A DNA stretch of 64,000 nucleotides, taken from positions 1,304,501-1,368,500 of the forward strand of contig NC_089456.1 in assembly GCF_026210795.1 (NCBI RefSeq), given 5' to 3'. The position numbers and the translations under genes were made by a program. Position 1 is the first letter of the stretch. Each line of letters begins with the position of its first letter. A model generated the notes under the pieces. It saw nothing but the letters and a program-made list of their open reading frames with translations, did not search any database and was not told the DNA's origin. Positions 60,644-64,000 of this stretch are shown in pieces. The stretch comes from Rhizophagus irregularis. Its lineage: Eukaryota; Glomeromycota; Glomeromycetes; Glomerales; Glomeraceae.

Positions 60644-62337
60644 TCAGCTGCTTTTATCTATAAGTGAAAAATAAATTATTAAATAATATTATTAATAAAA
60701 TAAATCATATAAAAGGTTAATGTATATAAGTACCTAGGTCTAGTTTAGTAAAGTCTATTGCTTCTATTGATTCTATAATATAAAATAAAAATAATTATTT
60801 ACATCAAATAAAATATTTAAAGAATGCTTTTGTAAAGTAAATTAGGAAATTTAATTACCTGAATATTCTCCAAATGAATTATCATCATCCTTGTTATCAA
60901 TAGCATTTTTTGGTTCTGGAAGATTTTTAAAATCTAAAAGTCTACTTGTGTAAACTGCTTGAGGATTTGTAGTATATGAAAGAGTAGGACCAGTATATAA
61001 TGATGATGATGATATTAACTTCTCATTAATTTTATCTGCTTCTTCAATTTGCTTTTTGATTTCAGTTGTCTGTGATTCATAGCATAAATTGTATAATAAC
61101 TCTTGTAATTCATCTGCTTTAGGTCGTTTTAAAGGATCAGCATCCCAACATTGTTTAATTATGTTTAGAATTAATTGAGGAATTTTATAATTTGATTTTG
61201 GCCTAAGTCCTTGACAAATGCTAATAGTTAAGAATTTATCATGAGCAATATCATGATAAGGAGGAAGCCCTGTACAGACTTCATATGCAATAATTCCAAA
61301 TCCATATATATCACTTTCTTGAGTATATCCTTTTCCTCTTAAAACTTCTGGTGCTACATAGGGTAATACTCCATATAATTCTTTACATTCATTTTGAGAT
61401 GATTTTACATTCGCTGGTCGACATAATCCTAAATCAGTAATAAAAGTAAAATCACAATCTTTTAATATATTACCACAATGAAAATCACGATGAATTAACC
61501 CCATTTGATGGATATTATTGAGGCCTTGTGCAATAATATGTAAAATCACCAACTTTTCATTCCATTTTGTTGAATTAAAACTATTATTTAAATGTTGTCT
61601 TAAACTACCATCTTTTGCATATCCCATTACTATCATAAAATTTCTAGATTCTGGATCTTTAGTAATGCCATAACACCGTGATATACTAATAAACGTATGT
61701 TTTATTAGAAACATATGTGTTCCAATCTAAAAAAATCCATAATAATAATAATTAATAGATAGCTTAACATTTATAATAGGACAATATCTTGAAATTATAT
61801 ACAAAATAAGTAACTTACTTCTCTTAAAAAATCGGATGTAATATCTTGAGAATTATGTAAACATTTTAAAACAACTGGAAAATTCTCATAAGCCCTACAA
61901 TAAAATTTACTTCTTGTCCATTTATTATTCTTATAATCCCAACTTTTTATCCATCCATCTTTCCAAATTGCTTTATAAATAGTTCCAAATCCTCCTTTTG
62001 TCAAGTATTCAATATTTTCAAATCTATCATATTCAATCCATTCTAAAATTTCCCTATGATTTTCAGACTTAAGTTGTGTTTGTTGAATAAACTTATCAAT
62101 TTTATGATTTCCACTAGTCCAATTTTTAAAATTTTGTTGAAATTTACATTGACACCAATAACTAGAAGCTCTAGGTTGCTTACATTCTTTGCATAAACCA
62201 TTTGTTTTATAACGTTCTTTTAATTCTTCATTTAATATTAACTTATCAATTAACAAACTTTCTTCTTCATATAGGCCCCAACGGTCAAAATCTTTTATTT
62301 GCTCAAATACATCATCAGTAAGCATAAATTCTTCCAT
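60644..62337 (-). CDS. Protein kinase, TKL-like, of the Glomeromycotina-expanded type
   Basis: Exons: 62337-61819, 61726-60859, 60772-60734, 60657-60644, giving 1440 nt and 479 residues. The tiny last exons restore the frame and give the ending ESIEAIDFTKLDLDKSS. A cysteine motif at 49-64 (CKEC...WCQC), probably zinc-binding, precedes the kinase domain. The domain has a Gly loop KGGFGT (114-119), Lys 158 (VVLK), alpha-C Glu 173, catalytic HRDFHCGNIL (252-261), DLG (271-273) in place of DFG, and APE (298-300). The C-lobe has SDIYGFGIIAYEVCTGLPPY and CWDADPLKRP. All residues needed for phosphotransfer are present, so it should be an active Ser/Thr (or dual) kinase. Substrate unknown. A C-terminal Ser/Asp-rich tail follows. 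Confidence 0.92.
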
Positions 62338-63652
62338 ATTGTTATGTCTAAACAGAATAAAAAAGATTTTTTTATTATTTTTTTTTTAAAAAAAAAGGGG
62401 GCCTTTTAAAACGTACAACAGCGATTGACAAAATTTTATTTTTATTTGGGTCAAACCAATAGTGTTCAAGAAGTCGGCTGATGATCACAAAAATCACAGA
62501 TTATTATGAAATTTCCTTTTTTATAAATCCCAAACCTAAAATACTTGTTTCACAAAAAAAAAAATCTTTGTCGATCATCCAACACCAAAATATTATTTGT
62601 TAGTAAAATTATACTACAGTATATAGGTACTTTATTGAAAAATATAGTACAGTCAATCAATATCATTATAAGTAACAACGTGTATTAAAATTTAAAAATT
62701 ATGATAAATCAAAAAGATGTATTATCCAATTAGTTTAGTTTGTTTTAAATTCTATACAAAACTAAAAGAAATATTTTATCATTATTATATAAAGGAAATT
62801 CGTATTAACAAATGGAATTCAGTTATAATATAATTCATTATTAATAATTAATAATTATAAAAATTTCAATCTGCTTGTAAATAAAAAAAAAATAATTATT
62901 ATGACAAAACAATAAATTATTAAAAATTCATCTATTTTAACATTAATAACATAAAATTTTATTTTTAAAACAATTTTGGTATTTAATGACATACTAAATA
63001 TTTTCTTAAAATCAAAAATATAATAATTTAAAATAACGTCAAAAGTAGTTACGCTCAAAGATACTGTAAAATATGACAGTAAGCTTTAACAACTAGATTT
63101 AATGTTCTGAAAAAATAAAATTTAAAGTATTAATTGAAAGATAAACTGATTAGTAATCAATTATTGCTAAAAAAAAGAAGGTAAAAATTCTGAGTTACTT
63201 CTGTATCATATGCAGATCCCTGACCGAACCTAAAGAAAAAAAAAATGAAGAAAACGAATAATTATTTATTAAGCTCACTGCTCTAGTTATTATTTGCGCT
63301 ATATTATCATGACATAAAAAAATATATATGTACTTACATAAATATTTTCTTTATACTAGTAACAGTAGTATTACGTTTTGGAAAACAAATAATATATTAA
63401 TTTTCTAACAATAGAAAAAAAAATACATCGAATAAAAGCTATATTCTAACCAATTACTGTGATCACAAACAAAATTTATTGGCCACAAATTTTAGTGTAA
63501 CCGACAAAATATCCCGTTCAACACATTGCGATGTTATTTCAAATATTCATATAGTATTCATATAAGCTATTAAATAGGATATATATTAAATATACTATAT
63601 ACTACTTCAAATATTAGTTGGAGTAAATAGTCAATTAAATGATTCCCTTAAG
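62338..63652. other. Intergenic, upstream of kinase
   Basis: AT-rich. No gene. The 150 bases upstream of the kinase start include A/T homopolymers and a CCAAT-type string (ACCAATAGT, about 62456). Confidence 0.45.
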
Positions 63653-64000
63653 TCAAGTGTATTAGGCCGTCATAATGCCACTCCCATTGATAATAAATTG
63701 TATATTTTGAGTGGTAGTAATTTAGGTGGAAAGGCTTTTATCTTGATGTTTCTGATTCATTTAATACTCATAGAAACCCAAATTAGACTTTCTGAAAAAT
63801 TACATAAAAAGAAAAAGAGTCACTAAACAAATCGATTAATCAAAATTTGAATGACCTTAATTATACAGTCTCGTAAGTATTTACAATACAATACTTTGTT
63901 ATTAAATTTCTAATTTCACCTAACAATTTCCTATTTATCTATAGAAAGTAAGATTTAGTACTAATACCAATTAATACATGTTTTTCTTCAGTTTACCAAC
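63653..64000 (+). pseudogene. Kelch-repeat protein fragment, runs off the window
   Basis: Plus-strand reading: SSVLGRHNATPIDNKLYILS and GSNLGGK, a frame change, then FYLDVSDSFNTHRNPN and a stop. The GRHxATxIDNKLYILGG-like block followed by FYLD and a short gap is the start of a Kelch beta-propeller as found in many Rhizophagus proteins. The frameshift and stop indicate a decayed copy, though the window end prevents certainty. Confidence 0.5.

Noticed and set aside
63203-63215. CAGATCCCTGACC after ATCATATG, like an hAT end
   Set aside because: Only one end is visible, with no matching inverted end or duplication within the window.
1-64000. CRISPR arrays, bacterial operons, prophage
   Set aside because: Spliced eukaryotic genes throughout; the tandem repeats seen have no spacer structure.

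Overview
The window looks like nuclear DNA of an arbuscular mycorrhizal fungus of the Rhizophagus type (Glomeromycotina). It is very AT-rich, with poly-A/T and TATA tracts and short GT-AG introns. Its gene families are ones strongly expanded in that lineage: TKL-like kinases with a CxxC...WCxC front and a DLG motif, F-box/leucine-rich proteins, multicopper oxidases, RNF213-like proteins, Kelch proteins and SAM-type proteins. This assignment rests on family recognition from memory; no search was run.

Layout. 1-12622: a tandem duplication of a ten-exon multicopper oxidase gene. Copy A is cut by the window start, copy B is complete, and the copies are offset by about 9.17 kb with a gene-free spacer between them. 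12623-15500: decayed coding fragments, including a Myb/SANT-like piece and a CxxC zinc-ribbon piece. 15983-20638 (minus): a 1477-residue Msb1/Mug8-like polarity protein. 20639-24637: low-complexity AT sequence. 24638-36060: a graveyard of repeats and broken genes. It holds several inverted-repeat elements, a 1.1-kb Mutator-like element carrying a small gene, an RNA-dependent RNA polymerase fragment inside a SAM-family pseudogene, and two arrays of one satellite family. 36576-39956 (plus): a seven-exon Spo71/Mug56-like tandem-PH protein. 43638-49021 (plus): an RNF213-like protein with a CBM20 domain that stops before the AAA+/RING part. 49414-51030 (plus): an intact F-box gene. 56036-57780: its broken paralogue, split by a 214-bp TA-flanked element whose empty site is preserved in the intact gene. 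60644-62337 (minus): a protein kinase. 63653-end: a Kelch-repeat fragment.

How the genes relate. They do not form a pathway or cluster. The intact genes serve separate jobs: secreted or surface redox chemistry, Rho/polarity control, membrane-lipid contact, ubiquitin or glycogen-linked biology, F-box substrate choice, and signalling. The unifying theme is genome turnover: tandem duplication, TIR-element insertion with readable target-site duplications, and gene decay. Exon joins were checked by splice-site consensus and by total coding length being a multiple of three. Three genes with joins listed in full (multicopper oxidase copy B, the Msb1-like gene and the kinase) run from ATG to stop without a break, as do the Spo71-like and RNF213-like models. 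Copy A lacks its start.
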